Source of the DNA: Flavobacterium sp. MC2016-06
Lineage (GTDB): Bacteria > Bacteroidota > Bacteroidia > Flavobacteriales > Flavobacteriaceae
Reading direction: 5' to 3'
Length of the DNA: 64,000 nt
Assembly: GCF_009711165.2 (NCBI RefSeq)
Contig: NZ_WMID02000005.1
Span: 218,135 to 282,134 of the forward strand
The notes beneath the pieces are model-generated. The model was given only the letters and a program-made list of their open reading frames with translations. It searched no databases and was not told the origin of the DNA. Numbering within the stretch: the stretch's first letter is position 1; each line of letters starts with the position of its first letter. The translations under genes were made by a program, and so were the position numbers. Positions 45,266-55,726 of the stretch are shown here, one piece after another.

Positions 45266-48200
45266 TTATTGAAAAGAATAACGTAAAGTAAATCCCGAAC
45301 TAATAGTCGTTAACGGATATGAAGTTGAAACTAGAGGTTTTGAGAAAGAATGATTGTAATAAAAAATCATAGTAAGATTTTTGCTTAAAGAATAATCTGC
45401 TGTCGTTTTAAGTGTCCAAATGTTTTGTCCCGCCGCGATTTGATTGTTGTCGTAATCGAGGTAACGTACTATCGTTTGATTCTTTCTCAAAGTCAAATCG
45501 GCTTTAATGATAATATCACTTTTTATGGTGCCCGTTGGGTTGTCTGCCAATTTAGAAGACATTATTACATCTTTTATACGATAACCTAGACCAACAACAT
45601 ATTCAATTCCGTTTACTTCAGTCAAATTGTTATTGTCAAAACTCATCGATAAAGTTCTGTCCTTATTAATTTGAGTTAAAAGTTTAAATGAGTTTTTTAA
45701 TTCAAAATCTATTTTTAATAGCGGATTAAATTGCTCTGCCAGCGTAACATTTGAAGTTATCGTTGGATTGTAATAATTACCGTTATCATCTGTACCATTT
45801 GGATTTTTGGTATAATTGTAATTAGAGTTAAAAGCACTTACAGTATAGGTTGCTTGATAAGTATGCTGCAAAGAGAAGCGTTTGAATGTTTTTTTGAAGA
45901 AATTATACTGCATTAAACCATTGTATTTGATGGACCAGTTTGGAATAGGAATACTTCTAAAAATACCTAACGAAGCATTATTAGCATCAGTTCCTGTATA
46001 AGCTGCCAAAAAAGAAGCCAGCAAAACGGCCTGACTTGAACTTCCATAACCTATGGGAAATCCATCTACACCAATATTTGCAGGATTGTTGATATTTACG
46101 CCTTTTTTAACCGCCAATCTATTGGCAATTGTTAATCTGTTTTTTCTAAAATCATCAAAAGCTTCAGAATTGTTTTCATCACTTTTAAAAAAAGAAGTTT
46201 TTATTAATACCGTCGTAATTGCAAAAGTTCCAGAAGTATAAGGTGATCTCGAATTATATTGTCCATTGCTGACATCGTATTGTTCTGAAAAATTCTGCGA
46301 ATAGGCTCTGTTTGCGATAAAATCAATTTTTAAATCGGGAGTAAGTTCTACGTTTGCAGCACCTTTAAAAGTTTTACTATTTGTTGTAGTATAGTTTTGA
46401 TTGAATTCTTGATAAGTTGTCAGCGATCCTTTTTTGGCCGCTTCATAGCGAATGTCGTCTTGACTTCCAAAAGCAAAACCTAAAGTTGATTTAGAGAATC
46501 CAAAAAAACTTGGAGTAGGTAAGTAACCCGGTAAAACAGTGCCGTTGTTTTCGGCAAAACTAAGCGTCACATTTTTTACACTAGTTAAGATGTTGTAAAA
46601 GCTTTTTAGAAATGGGCTTCTTTCATTTTTTTGAGGAATATCAACTTTTGTGATTTTTTCTCCTGGTTTAATAATAGTCTTTTTTTGAGGTTGATTTGAA
46701 GCTTTAGAAGTTTTAGAAATTCCAATGTATTTGTAAAACGATTCCATATTAAAACTTGCATTCAAACTGCTTGTGTTGGCATTTTGAATCGTATTTCCTA
46801 AATCATAAGAAATGCCGTCAACTTCTATTTTTGATAAAGCTTCAGAAGAACGCTGCCAGCTGTAATCTCCGGTATAACTTACATTGGCTTTTACAAAACT
46901 AAAAACAGGCAGTTTATTGATAGGAATATCATACGTTACAATAAGCTTTTGAGTATGTTTATTAGGATCACCAATATTAAAATAATTGTCTGAAATTTTA
47001 AAAGAATCAATAGGTTCTCCGTCTTTGTTTAAATAATCTTTTACAATATTGCTAGAAGATGCCGTATAATTTAGTTTTAAAGATTTTGTCAAATTAAAAT
47101 TAAATCCATATTGATAATTAAACTCAAAATTCCTGCTCGATGATGGATCCAGCGGAATTCCTTCAACATCAATCTGTCTGTATTGCTGACTATTATACTG
47201 CCTAGTAATATTGGTATTGAAGGTTATATTTGATGGCATATAATTAAAATTAAAGTCACTAAGCAATTTCCAATAACTGCTTTTTTTCATGAAATCAGTT
47301 TTCTTAAAAGGCTGAACATTTTCTGGATTTGTGCTAAAATCATAGTTTAGCGTAGTACTGCTTTTTTGATCTACGTAACTTTCTCTTTCATAATCATGAC
47401 GAGAAGTTTCGTTGTAAGACTGCGAAAAAGTAAAGTTTTCTATATCGTAAATATGTGCTTTTTGTTCTGGTTTTCTTTCTTTTCTAACGCCAATAAAATT
47501 GATGCTTGTATTCTTAGTATAATCTATAGCTCTATTTTTAATACTGGCTCTTTCCTGCTCATTTTCTGCAGCATCAAGCATAGTCTGCAAAGTAATATCT
47601 GGATTTTCGGGATCGTATTTTGGAGTAATGATTTCCTCAGACGCCGCATAATTAAAAGGCAGCACAGCACCCCATTTTTTGGGTAATAATTTACCAAGAT
47701 TGGCATTTGTGACAATATTATACTGCATGGTGTTTTCCTGGCTTCTTTCGCTGGAGCTTTGTTCTAAAGACCCAAAACCAATAGTACTCATTTTTCCTGT
47801 AGCCGAAATAGAACCAAAATCGGCAAGATTGGTGTCTAGATTTACAACTGCAGCCATTCCGCCCGAATTGTCCATTTCGGCCAATCGCATTTCATCAAAC
47901 CAAACTTCACCTTTTATATCTTGATGTGGATCATTATTTTTAATTCCGACCATTAAACTTCGGACTGAACCCAAATTAGGATTTCCTTTTACACCCAGTT
48001 TTAACTTGTTTATTTTAGAACTTAATGTTGGATCCATTTTCTCGTCGTCTTCACTTAAATAATAAATTCCACTTGTGGGCAGCGTGCTCACATCTACTTT
48101 TTTGGAGAGTAATTTCAACTTAGATAATAAAGCCAATGATAAATCAATCTCATTTTCATCTGGCCATACTGCTACAGCGCTCAACGGACCACAGCCAGCT

Positions 48201-51200
48201 GGAATAGTCACTTTTAACGGGATTTCGATTTGATAAAAATTCTCGGTGTAATCATTTCCTAGACGAATAAAACCTACCATTTGATTGTCTGTAAGGACCG
48301 TTTGACTAGTAAGTGATTCTGCATGCAGGAACATTTTCAGTTTTTTGTATTGGCGCATATCAACACTTACACTTTTGTAAACCGCTCTAGAATCTAGAGG
48401 TTCAAGTCCAGTTCCCGAAACTTTTAATCCTAAAGACTGCTCATTTTGATAAATAATAGAATTACCGCTGTACGATTGTTCTCTTACTACACCCGGAGGA
48501 AGTATATAATTTACGGGACATTTACCATCGTTTTCCTCAATATTTACAGCCAGTACATCTAGATTTGTACTATCATCTGTAACATTAGTATCATTAGCAT
48601 CAAGTGTTTCGGTATAAGTACGCCATTCGCCTTTTTGTAAATTTAAAGAACCAAATCGCATCGTTACAGGACTACTGAAATTAGACATAAAAATACGCAT
48701 AAAACGGATAGAAGTAAAATCTGAAATACTTCCAATAGTATTTTCTGGCTGCGAAATAGGAATTTTAAACTGAATCCATCTGGCTTCTGTTGTGTTTCCG
48801 TTTGGCAGTGTAACTTGAGTATTTCGTATGTCTGTAATATAATTTTCACCAATTGCCATATTCGGTTTCATATCAACACTGTATTCATAATACGCATTGA
48901 TGGTATTCATTGTATAATCGCCGTTGATGTCTTCTGTATTGGGCAGTGTAGTCGAGGCTTTGTTGGCGGCATCTGTACTAACTTCTGAATTTCCTTCTGT
49001 ACCATTATAATTTTTATAACGTTCTAATACGTCTCCTGTAGTGTTGAGGTAATAGAGATAATCATCTGCAGCGGGATCTGTTTCAGAAGCATAATTGGTA
49101 TAAATTAATCTTTCCTGATCATTTTTTAAACCATCCAAACCAATATCCTGACTGGAACGATTTGCAGAATCGGTATCAAAAGCATACGTTAATGACTGCG
49201 ATGCAGGAACATCTCCCCAAATTCCCTGAGGCGTTACCACGAGTTGATCTGTACCAAGACCATTTTCATATTGTTTTCTGCCGTCTTTTAAAACATCTTC
49301 TGAAATTTCACCCAAGTTAAAATAGATTTTACCAGAATTCTCCGGTGCTGTTTTCCCGTTTCCAACATAAGGATCTAAAACCCAAAACTGAATATATTCT
49401 ACATTTCCCTGCTCAAAATTTGTCGTGCTCAGCGATCGCATGATACCTCCAAAATTATCTTTTGGAGTCGTTGAAAAATTTGGCGAGTTATTGTAAGGAC
49501 CTCGTTCCGAAGGATAATAACTCAAATCTAAAGTACTTACCACAAGTGTTTGTCCTGTGGCAGTTTCGGTGTTCGGGTATAGTTCTTCTTTGTAAACCCT
49601 TCGTGTAGCATTCAGCGAAAGATCATCATTAGTAATTCCAGATGGTTTTGAGGTATAAAAAATAGGATCAATGGTATACCAAGATAATTTTGCTCTTTTG
49701 AAACCATAACTCAAATCATTAGCACTTTCGTTAAAATTATAAGCACTTGTAGTATTATTTCCAGGTGTTGACGATAAACTCCAAGAATATGCCGAAGTCA
49801 AATCGATAGTAGTAGTAGAACTCTCAAAATCATCAACATAAACCGTTGATTCTCCTTCAAAATCACTTGCTTTTGCTGTATTTGGTTTTAAAAATGCCAC
49901 TTCGCCTCTTACCGAAAGATTGGAAGGAACATCAGTATCTATATTGGGCAGTTTATTGACCAAACGGGTAAAAAAAGGAACTTCACTTGAAAAAGTAGTA
50001 TTAAGACCAAAAATAGAATTGTCTACAGATTCCTGCCCGTAATTTGATTTCTGTGTCAAAGGTTTTTCGGTATATTTTAAATAAGTCGCTCCAATTGTAA
50101 AATCATCCGATACTTTGTGTTCTATATTAAAACCGACAAAACTTTTAGTCTGCTGTCCAAAAACAGAATTGTTTTCTACATTAACCGTAATGCTAGCATT
50201 AGAAGCGATAAGTGAGGCATCAAGAATATGTACTTTTCCTAACTGATAATCTACGCTGTAGTCAATACCTTCGGTCAAAGTTCTTCCATCGGCAGTAACT
50301 ACAACAGAACCGCTCGCAATATTATAGGAACCAATAGAAATACCATCAGAACCTGTAGATTTGTATTTTCCTTTTAATAAATATTTGTTTTTATCACTGT
50401 CTTGCAAAGCTCCCGTTTGCGTATTGCTGTACATACTTTTAAAAACATATTTTTTCTGATTGGCATTGTAAGACGCTGTATTGTCATAACTTTCACCCGT
50501 ATTCGTAGAAAGTTTATTAAAAATAAGTTCACCAAAAGGTTCTTTAGTTGTAAAAATAATTCGTCCGTTTTGTGCGTCAATAGTCAAGCCAGAAACAAAA
50601 TCAAAGAAACCGTCACCTTCTTTTTGAATGTCATTGTTAGTATTAAGCCTGTCTAAATTAAAAACCCTAAGCAAGGGAGTTTCAGCAACTTTATTTTCAT
50701 CTGTCGGATTAGACGGAAAAGAAGTTACAGGCGTAATATAATTTAAGGCTGATGGATTGGCATATAGAATATTAAATTTAAAATCCTGCTGGTTGATTTG
50801 ATACGCATTTGGAATTTGATAAATATTCTTCATCATTAAATTCCAAACAGGATTTTTTAGATTTACCAAACTGCTTTTCAGCATTTTTAAAACTAAACTC
50901 TGCGTTGTAACCGTTTGTGTGGTAACCACAGTAGCATCAACACCATCTGTGGCAAATTCTCCAACTTGATATACTTGATCTCCAGAAGTATATTGATACG
51001 CTACAGCAAGAACCTCATCATTGGCTAATTTCTGCTGTAAAGAAATATACCCCAATTGTTTATTCAAAGTATATTCGGTTGTGGCAAGTTTACGTGCATT
51101 TTCTAGTTTAGAATAATCTTGCCCTTCTCTTGCGGTGGTATTAAAACCAGAATTAGAAGTGGCTATTTCGCGTATTTGACTGTTTAATAATCCCGATCCT

Positions 51201-52378
51201 GCTTTTATTTGTGCTGGATCATAATCATTATTAGAATTGTCTGGTGGCGAATCTGCGGCTTTGTTAAACATTCCAGACGATGGATCTAAAACTACAACTT
51301 CATTATCGGCAAGACCCGTTAATTGTGCTTCTCCCAAATCCTGAAGTGCGATGATATTTCGCAGATTATTAGCTGTTGTACTTACGGCCGTTTTTTTGTT
51401 GGTAACCCAGACTTCTATTTTAGTAATTTGAATTCTACTGTCTATTAAAGGATAATTTTTTAGAGAAGCATCGTATTTATTTCTAAAATACTGCGATAAG
51501 AAAAAATGTCGGTTACTGTCGTAATCAAGTGCATATAAGCTAAATTCTTGCACTGTACCACTTCCTTGAGCTACCACACTTTTGGTTTCTGATTTTTGCT
51601 GCGAAAAAACTCCTGTTACCGTTGTTTTACCAAACTGCAATTGTGCTTTTACACCAAACAAATTTTGAGCACCTGTTATAAGTGTACTGTTTAATGGCAT
51701 GCTGACATTTCCGACTTCTATTTTCTGAACAATATCATCTTCGTCTGGCGTATAGGCTAATTTAAAAACATTCTGAAACGCAAATGTAGACTGCGTATCA
51801 TAATTGACGTTTACTTGAAGTCGGGTTCCAATTTTCCCCATTAAACTCAAGCTTATTTTTTGATCAAAATTGAAATTAAGGCTGGATCTGTTTCTCGCAG
51901 ACAAGGCGGGATTATCTTGTTTGTTGTAGAGTAATCCTAAATCCATTTCTACAGATCCAGTTGGTTTAACATCGATTGTGTTGCTTCCAAAAAGAGATTC
52001 AAAAAAGGCAGATCTTACATAATATCTCGGCAGTAAATCTTTTTGTGCTGCTTTACTGCCTGCTTTTTTGGCTTCGATAGCATCTGTTTTTTTTCTGAAA
52101 TAATCACGCATAGATTCCTTCACCTTTAGCTTTTCATATTGCTCTGGCGTTAAATAAATAGGATAATCTATGCTGAAATTGTCTAAAGAACTCGTATAGA
52201 TATAAGTATCTGTAACAGGATCATAAGTATAACCAGAAAGTATACTGTTTGTAGTATTGAACGCAATTTTTCCGGTTGCATATTGTTTTTTGACAGTATC
52301 TTGTACAGCCTGCTGAATTTGAGCATGTGATACAACGGTACAAGAAAAAACCAGAAAAAAAATAAGTGTTTTGCGCAT
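45266..52378 (-). CDS. sprA: SprA, T9SS outer-membrane translocon protein
   Basis: This 2370-residue protein has a signal peptide (MRKTLIFFLVFSCTVVSHAQ) and is almost wholly beta-strand rich. It matches the cell-surface protein SprA/Sov by its size (SprA proteins are about 2400 residues) and by motifs. These include GSVEMDLGLLYNKQDNP, FDQKISLSLMGKIGTRLQVNVNYDTQ, FVGFNIEHKVSDDFTIGATYL, ESTVYVDDFESST and a final TLRYSFQ barrel strand. SprA forms the 36-stranded barrel through which cargo with C-terminal sorting domains leaves the cell, and it is needed for gliding. The giant protease at 38140 has such a domain. In the flavobacterial genomes I recall, sprA lies next to ruvA and gcvH; neither is here, so a paralogue is possible. 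Confidence 0.9.
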   Translation of the reverse strand: MRKTLIFFLVFSCTVVSHAQIQQAVQDTVKKQYATGKIAFNTTNSILSGYTYDPVTDTYIYTSSLDNFSIDYPIYLTPEQYEKLKVKESMRDYFRKKTDAIEAKKAGSKAAQKDLLPRYYVRSAFFESLFGSNTIDVKPTGSVEMDLGLLYNKQDNPALSARNRSSLNFNFDQKISLSLMGKIGTRLQVNVNYDTQSTFAFQNVFKLAYTPDEDDIVQKIEVGNVSMPLNSTLITGAQNLFGVKAQLQFGKTTVTGVFSQQKSETKSVVAQGSGTVQEFSLYALDYDSNRHFFLSQYFRNKYDASLKNYPLIDSRIQITKIEVWVTNKKTAVSTTANNLRNIIALQDLGEAQLTGLADNEVVVLDPSSGMFNKAADSPPDNSNNDYDPAQIKAGSGLLNSQIREIATSNSGFNTTAREGQDYSKLENARKLATTEYTLNKQLGYISLQQKLANDEVLAVAYQYTSGDQVYQVGEFATDGVDATVVTTQTVTTQSLVLKMLKSSLVNLKNPVWNLMMKNIYQIPNAYQINQQDFKFNILYANPSALNYITPVTSFPSNPTDENKVAETPLLRVFNLDRLNTNNDIQKEGDGFFDFVSGLTIDAQNGRIIFTTKEPFGELIFNKLSTNTGESYDNTASYNANQKKYVFKSMYSNTQTGALQDSDKNKYLLKGKYKSTGSDGISIGSYNIASGSVVVTADGRTLTEGIDYSVDYQLGKVHILDASLIASNASITVNVENNSVFGQQTKSFVGFNIEHKVSDDFTIGATYLKYTEKPLTQKSNYGQESVDNSIFGLNTTFSSEVPFFTRLVNKLPNIDTDVPSNLSVRGEVAFLKPNTAKASDFEGESTVYVDDFESSTTTIDLTSAYSWSLSSTPGNNTTSAYNFNESANDLSYGFKRAKLSWYTIDPIFYTSKPSGITNDDLSLNATRRVYKEELYPNTETATGQTLVVSTLDLSYYPSERGPYNNSPNFSTTPKDNFGGIMRSLSTTNFEQGNVEYIQFWVLDPYVGNGKTAPENSGKIYFNLGEISEDVLKDGRKQYENGLGTDQLVVTPQGIWGDVPASQSLTYAFDTDSANRSSQDIGLDGLKNDQERLIYTNYASETDPAADDYLYYLNTTGDVLERYKNYNGTEGNSEVSTDAANKASTTLPNTEDINGDYTMNTINAYYEYSVDMKPNMAIGENYITDIRNTQVTLPNGNTTEARWIQFKIPISQPENTIGSISDFTSIRFMRIFMSNFSSPVTMRFGSLNLQKGEWRTYTETLDANDTNVTDDSTNLDVLAVNIEENDGKCPVNYILPPGVVREQSYSGNSIIYQNEQSLGLKVSGTGLEPLDSRAVYKSVSVDMRQYKKLKMFLHAESLTSQTVLTDNQMVGFIRLGNDYTENFYQIEIPLKVTIPAGCGPLSAVAVWPDENEIDLSLALLSKLKLLSKKVDVSTLPTSGIYYLSEDDEKMDPTLSSKINKLKLGVKGNPNLGSVRSLMVGIKNNDPHQDIKGEVWFDEMRLAEMDNSGGMAAVVNLDTNLADFGSISATGKMSTIGFGSLEQSSSERSQENTMQYNIVTNANLGKLLPKKWGAVLPFNYAASEEIITPKYDPENPDITLQTMLDAAENEQERASIKNRAIDYTKNTSINFIGVRKERKPEQKAHIYDIENFTFSQSYNETSRHDYERESYVDQKSSTTLNYDFSTNPENVQPFKKTDFMKKSSYWKLLSDFNFNYMPSNITFNTNITRQYNSQQYRQIDVEGIPLDPSSSRNFEFNYQYGFNFNLTKSLKLNYTASSSNIVKDYLNKDGEPIDSFKISDNYFNIGDPNKHTQKLIVTYDIPINKLPVFSFVKANVSYTGDYSWQRSSEALSKIEVDGISYDLGNTIQNANTSSLNASFNMESFYKYIGISKTSKASNQPQKKTIIKPGEKITKVDIPQKNERSPFLKSFYNILTSVKNVTLSFAENNGTVLPGYLPTPSFFGFSKSTLGFAFGSQDDIRYEAAKKGSLTTYQEFNQNYTTTNSKTFKGAANVELTPDLKIDFIANRAYSQNFSEQYDVSNGQYNSRSPYTSGTFAITTVLIKTSFFKSDENNSEAFDDFRKNRLTIANRLAVKKGVNINNPANIGVDGFPIGYGSSSQAVLLASFLAAYTGTDANNASLGIFRSIPIPNWSIKYNGLMQYNFFKKTFKRFSLQHTYQATYTVSAFNSNYNYTKNPNGTDDNGNYYNPTITSNVTLAEQFNPLLKIDFELKNSFKLLTQINKDRTLSMSFDNNNLTEVNGIEYVVGLGYRIKDVIMSSKLADNPTGTIKSDIIIKADLTLRKNQTIVRYLDYDNNQIAAGQNIWTLKTTADYSLSKNLTMIFYYNHSFSKPLVSTSYPLTTISSGFTLRYSFQ

Positions 52379-53122
52379 ATTAATTTGGCTCTAGTAACCT
52401 TTGGGTATTATTTTAATCACAGCATTTGCATACTGCCAGTTTTATTCTATGTTTTAATTGAATAGCATGAATAGAAAGCTCAGAAATAAGCTTTTATTAT
52501 TTTAAATTGATGCCGTACTTTTTGCCAAAAACAAAGAATTTATTTTTGTGTTACTAGAGTTAGTTTTGTTTAATAGGCTTGGAAATTTTATGTTGGTATT
52601 TGGTTTTTAGAAACCCATAGCCTCAAGAATTTTGAAAGCTATGGGTAATTATTCTACAGGCATTACTTGTATGAATTTGCAGATCAAAGGAATGATTTAT
52701 AGCCGTCTTAAAATAATAAAGTAGAAGTATAGACCTATTTGCTATACTAGGATATGAATCCTATCGATGAAAATGAGATTGAGGTGCTAATTTATCTATG
52801 AAATAAATGGCTTTTGGTAGTTTTTGTTGATTTAAATAGAAAGAAAACCATTAGTTTGAGATTGAAATTATTGATTTAGTCAAGATTTTTGTAATTAGAA
52901 TGAGTGTCTTACTAGTGAATTTATTGGTTGTAGTCTGCGTGAAAAAATAATAAACAGAAATCTTTTTTTAATTGAAATAAATTAAATTTGATTTTTGCGT
53001 TCACGAGCAGGACGCTTAAGTCAGCTTATAGAAATACAGGCTTTCAAATTTGCCTTTGACAATAGAGAACGTTCATATCAAAATGATCCTTGATATTTAT
53101 TAAACAAATAAAACAGTAAATT
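52379..53122. other. Long intergenic region with decayed repeats
   Basis: No gene is recognised in these 744 bases. An inverted repeat ACCCATAGC...GCTATGGGT (52613-52646) forms a hairpin. A piece of the MITE-like repeat (CTGCGTGAAAAAAT) lies at 52935-52948. The promoter of sprA must lie near the left end. Confidence 0.55.
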
Positions 53123-53539
53123 ATGAAAAATATGTTTTTAGCTGCATTGTCAATAGTCTTTTTTTCTTGTGTGTCTGAAAAAGACAAAACAGACTGTCAT
53201 AATGCAGTAACAATTCAAAATAAGTCAAATAGTGTAATTTATTTTGGAGGTAGAGATTCAAATTCTCAAATCAGCTATAATCCTCTTAAATCAGGTGAAT
53301 ATTTTAAAATAGTTCCAGGTGCAACTAAAGATGACATTTTCGGTAAAGATAGAGGCTGTTATGAAGATTTGTTTACAGAAAACAATAATAAATTATATTA
53401 TTTACTCTACGATGAGCAAGTTTTATTAAACGAACCTTGGGATAGTATCGTAAAATATGATAAAGTTTTAAAGCGATTTAGTTTTACTTTAAAAGAGATG
53501 CAGGATGCTAATTGGGAAATTATTTATGATGGTAACTAA
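53123..53539 (+). CDS. Small lipoprotein of unknown function
   Basis: The 138-residue product has a short lipoprotein signal (VFFSC, C16). I do not recognise its family. The mature part has two cysteines (C25 and C79) that could form a disulphide, with VTIQNKSNSVIYFG and LKSGEYFKIVPGA strands. These suggest a small beta-sandwich. Genes like this are common single lipoproteins in Flavobacterium. No neighbour on the same strand is near. A hairpin terminator follows at 53655-53679. Confidence 0.6.
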   Translation: MKNMFLAALSIVFFSCVSEKDKTDCHNAVTIQNKSNSVIYFGGRDSNSQISYNPLKSGEYFKIVPGATKDDIFGKDRGCYEDLFTENNNKLYYLLYDEQVLLNEPWDSIVKYDKVLKRFSFTLKEMQDANWEIIYDGN

Positions 53540-54026
53540 TTTAGTTACAGAAAAAGAACTAACCCGATCGCTCGGATAAGCAATAATTTTCTCATTAAGG
53601 ATAGCGTGGTTTTGCAAACCGTGCCCACAAACGAGAGCAAAATAGTCAAAAAAGAAAAGCTCGCAATTTGCGAGCTTTTTTATACTTAAAGCTTTATTTT
53701 ATTATTTAATAAAATTTTTATTCTTTTTTATCGAGCATTTAAAAATGATTTTAATAAGGATATTTTTCTCATCTTCATTGAGAAGATTTAAGTAGTAATA
53801 TTTATTCTTTTAGGTTGTTTTGGTTGATTTAAATCGAATGAGAATGGTGAGTTTGCTATTGAAATTATTGATTTGGTTAAAATTTTTGATGCTGCATTAA
53901 ACAAGGCTTTATAGTATTATAAAATAAAAATTCTTAAAAATCCAGCATTGCTAATAAGGGAGAAAAGACTATTTTAGTTGTTTATAAACAATTACTACTA
54001 AACCATTAATAACTTCCAAAAATATT
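53540..54026. other. Intergenic region with a hairpin repeat
   Basis: No gene is seen. GCGTGGTTT TGC AAACCGTGC near 53604-53624 forms a short hairpin and looks like part of a dispersed repeat. A terminator at 53655-53679 follows. The rest is AT-rich. Confidence 0.45.
53655..53680 (+). terminator. Terminator after the small lipoprotein gene
   Basis: The arms AAAAGCTCGCA and TGCGAGCTTTT pair fully around a short AT loop and continue into T. Confidence 0.8.
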
Positions 54027-55439
54027 TTGAAAAAATTACTGTCTAAAATAGCATCATTGCCCGTTATACAATTTTCTCATTCCCAAAAAACGAAAACCAT
54101 TAATGACGAACCGAATCCGTCAGACAAAAAAATCATCATTGAACATTTAAAAAAAGATGAATTTGCAAGTATTGATCATAATTTGATCTTTAAACCTGAA
54201 ATTTCTAAAATTGATTTTTACAGATTAAAAGAAATGGATTTCAGTTGGGAAGTATTAAAACCGTTGTCTGAAAAAGTTACAGCATATTGTGAGGAAAATG
54301 AATTAAATCATAGAATTGGAATAAAAATATTAACCGAAGAACAGAAAGCACTCTATTTTTGGTGGTATTTAGATGCACAAGTTACAAATGGTGGATTCAG
54401 TCAATTTATTTATAATGGATATGATAAATATTTCCCCGCAATCCTTAATGGATTAAAATTACTTCCAGACCAAAAATATTATAATCTTATTGAAAAAGTA
54501 TATTTATATTATATACAAGAAGGCTTAGAAAATCTTGATAGAAATGAGGTAGATTATTTTGAGAATAAATTTTACGAGAATGATTTTCTATCCGATGCTG
54601 ATGAATTGTATTATAAATTGAATAAACAGTTGTATATAGACTTTGAAGTATTTATTAGAAAAAATCAATCAAAATATATAAAACCTATAGAGAATAAATT
54701 CTCTGGAGAAATTTTTGAAAAAAAAGCTAATGGTATAGAAGAATCTCTTTTTGTAGTAGACGGTATACCAAATGGTTATTATGAAAAAAAAGAAAAAGGT
54801 ATATTTATTGAAAAGCTAAAATACGAAAATGGTATAGTGATAGAAGAAAACACATACACAGATGGAGTATTATTAGAAAAAATAACTATCAACAATATCG
54901 ATTCAACTAAAGTGAAATTAATTTTCTTTCCAAACGGAAATATTAAAGAGGAGAATTTAATGAAAATTAAAAGTAAAAATAATTGGGTTTCTATAACTCA
55001 GAAGAAATTTTTTGATAATGGAAATATTGAATTTGAATCTTGGACTGATAACGAGTTAAAGAAGAATTTGAAAAAATACTTTTTAGATGGAACCGTAAAA
55101 AGTCATTCGCGAAAATGGGAAAATAAAGATGATTCTTCGATAACCCAAACGGATTATCTAATATGTTATGATGAGAATAAAAAACAAACCTTGATAAACG
55201 GTAAAGGTATTTTTTTAGGCAGTAATCAATCTGGAGATAACATTTATGAATATATTGTTAACTGTGAAGATTATAAAGCCAATGGAGAATCTTTAATTTA
55301 TGAAGATGGCGTTATTTGGCTAAAAGAAAACTATGTAAAAGGAATGAAGGATGGTATTGAAATTGAATATGATGAAAAAGGGAATGAGAAAAAAAGAAGT
55401 GAATATAAAACGGGACAATATATTGGAAAAATAAAATAG
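54027..55439 (+). CDS. DUF4375 (DMP19-like) protein with MORN-like repeats
   Basis: The 470-residue product seems to start at a TTG, since the next Met is about 65 codons on and the first residues (MKKLLSKIASLPVI) look native. Residues about 100-210 show the DUF4375/DMP19 pattern: EEQKALYFWWYLDAQVTNGGFSQFIYNGY, then YYNLIEKVYL. After about 230 come repeats of YwqK/MORN-variant type, such as FFPNGNIKEENL, FFDNGNIEFESW, YFLDGTVKSHSR and YDEKGNEKKRSEYKTG. Such repeats occur in proteins annotated as toxin-antitoxin or immunity related. A role in immunity is a guess. No toxin gene is next to it. Confidence 0.6.
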   Translation: MKKLLSKIASLPVIQFSHSQKTKTINDEPNPSDKKIIIEHLKKDEFASIDHNLIFKPEISKIDFYRLKEMDFSWEVLKPLSEKVTAYCEENELNHRIGIKILTEEQKALYFWWYLDAQVTNGGFSQFIYNGYDKYFPAILNGLKLLPDQKYYNLIEKVYLYYIQEGLENLDRNEVDYFENKFYENDFLSDADELYYKLNKQLYIDFEVFIRKNQSKYIKPIENKFSGEIFEKKANGIEESLFVVDGIPNGYYEKKEKGIFIEKLKYENGIVIEENTYTDGVLLEKITINNIDSTKVKLIFFPNGNIKEENLMKIKSKNNWVSITQKKFFDNGNIEFESWTDNELKKNLKKYFLDGTVKSHSRKWENKDDSSITQTDYLICYDENKKQTLINGKGIFLGSNQSGDNIYEYIVNCEDYKANGESLIYEDGVIWLKENYVKGMKDGIEIEYDEKGNEKKRSEYKTGQYIGKIK

Positions 55440-55726
55440 GCCTTCTTCCTGATGTGATTCGATGAAATATTTACAGGAAACTAACTGTTTAAATTATAAT
55501 ATTTTTAATCAAAAGTCTTTCCAAAACCTTTTAAACAATAATATAAAGTCTTTCATTTTGTATTTTTGATGTTCATTTAATTTAAGCAGCATTTTTATAT
55601 TAAAAAGGTTATTTTTTTAGGCTGCAAAAGTAAATTTAAGAACTCGATCATTTGTTACACAAAAAGCCACATAAATTGTATTATAAGACATTTATTGATC
55701 GATGTATTCAAGTTTGAAATAAAAAA

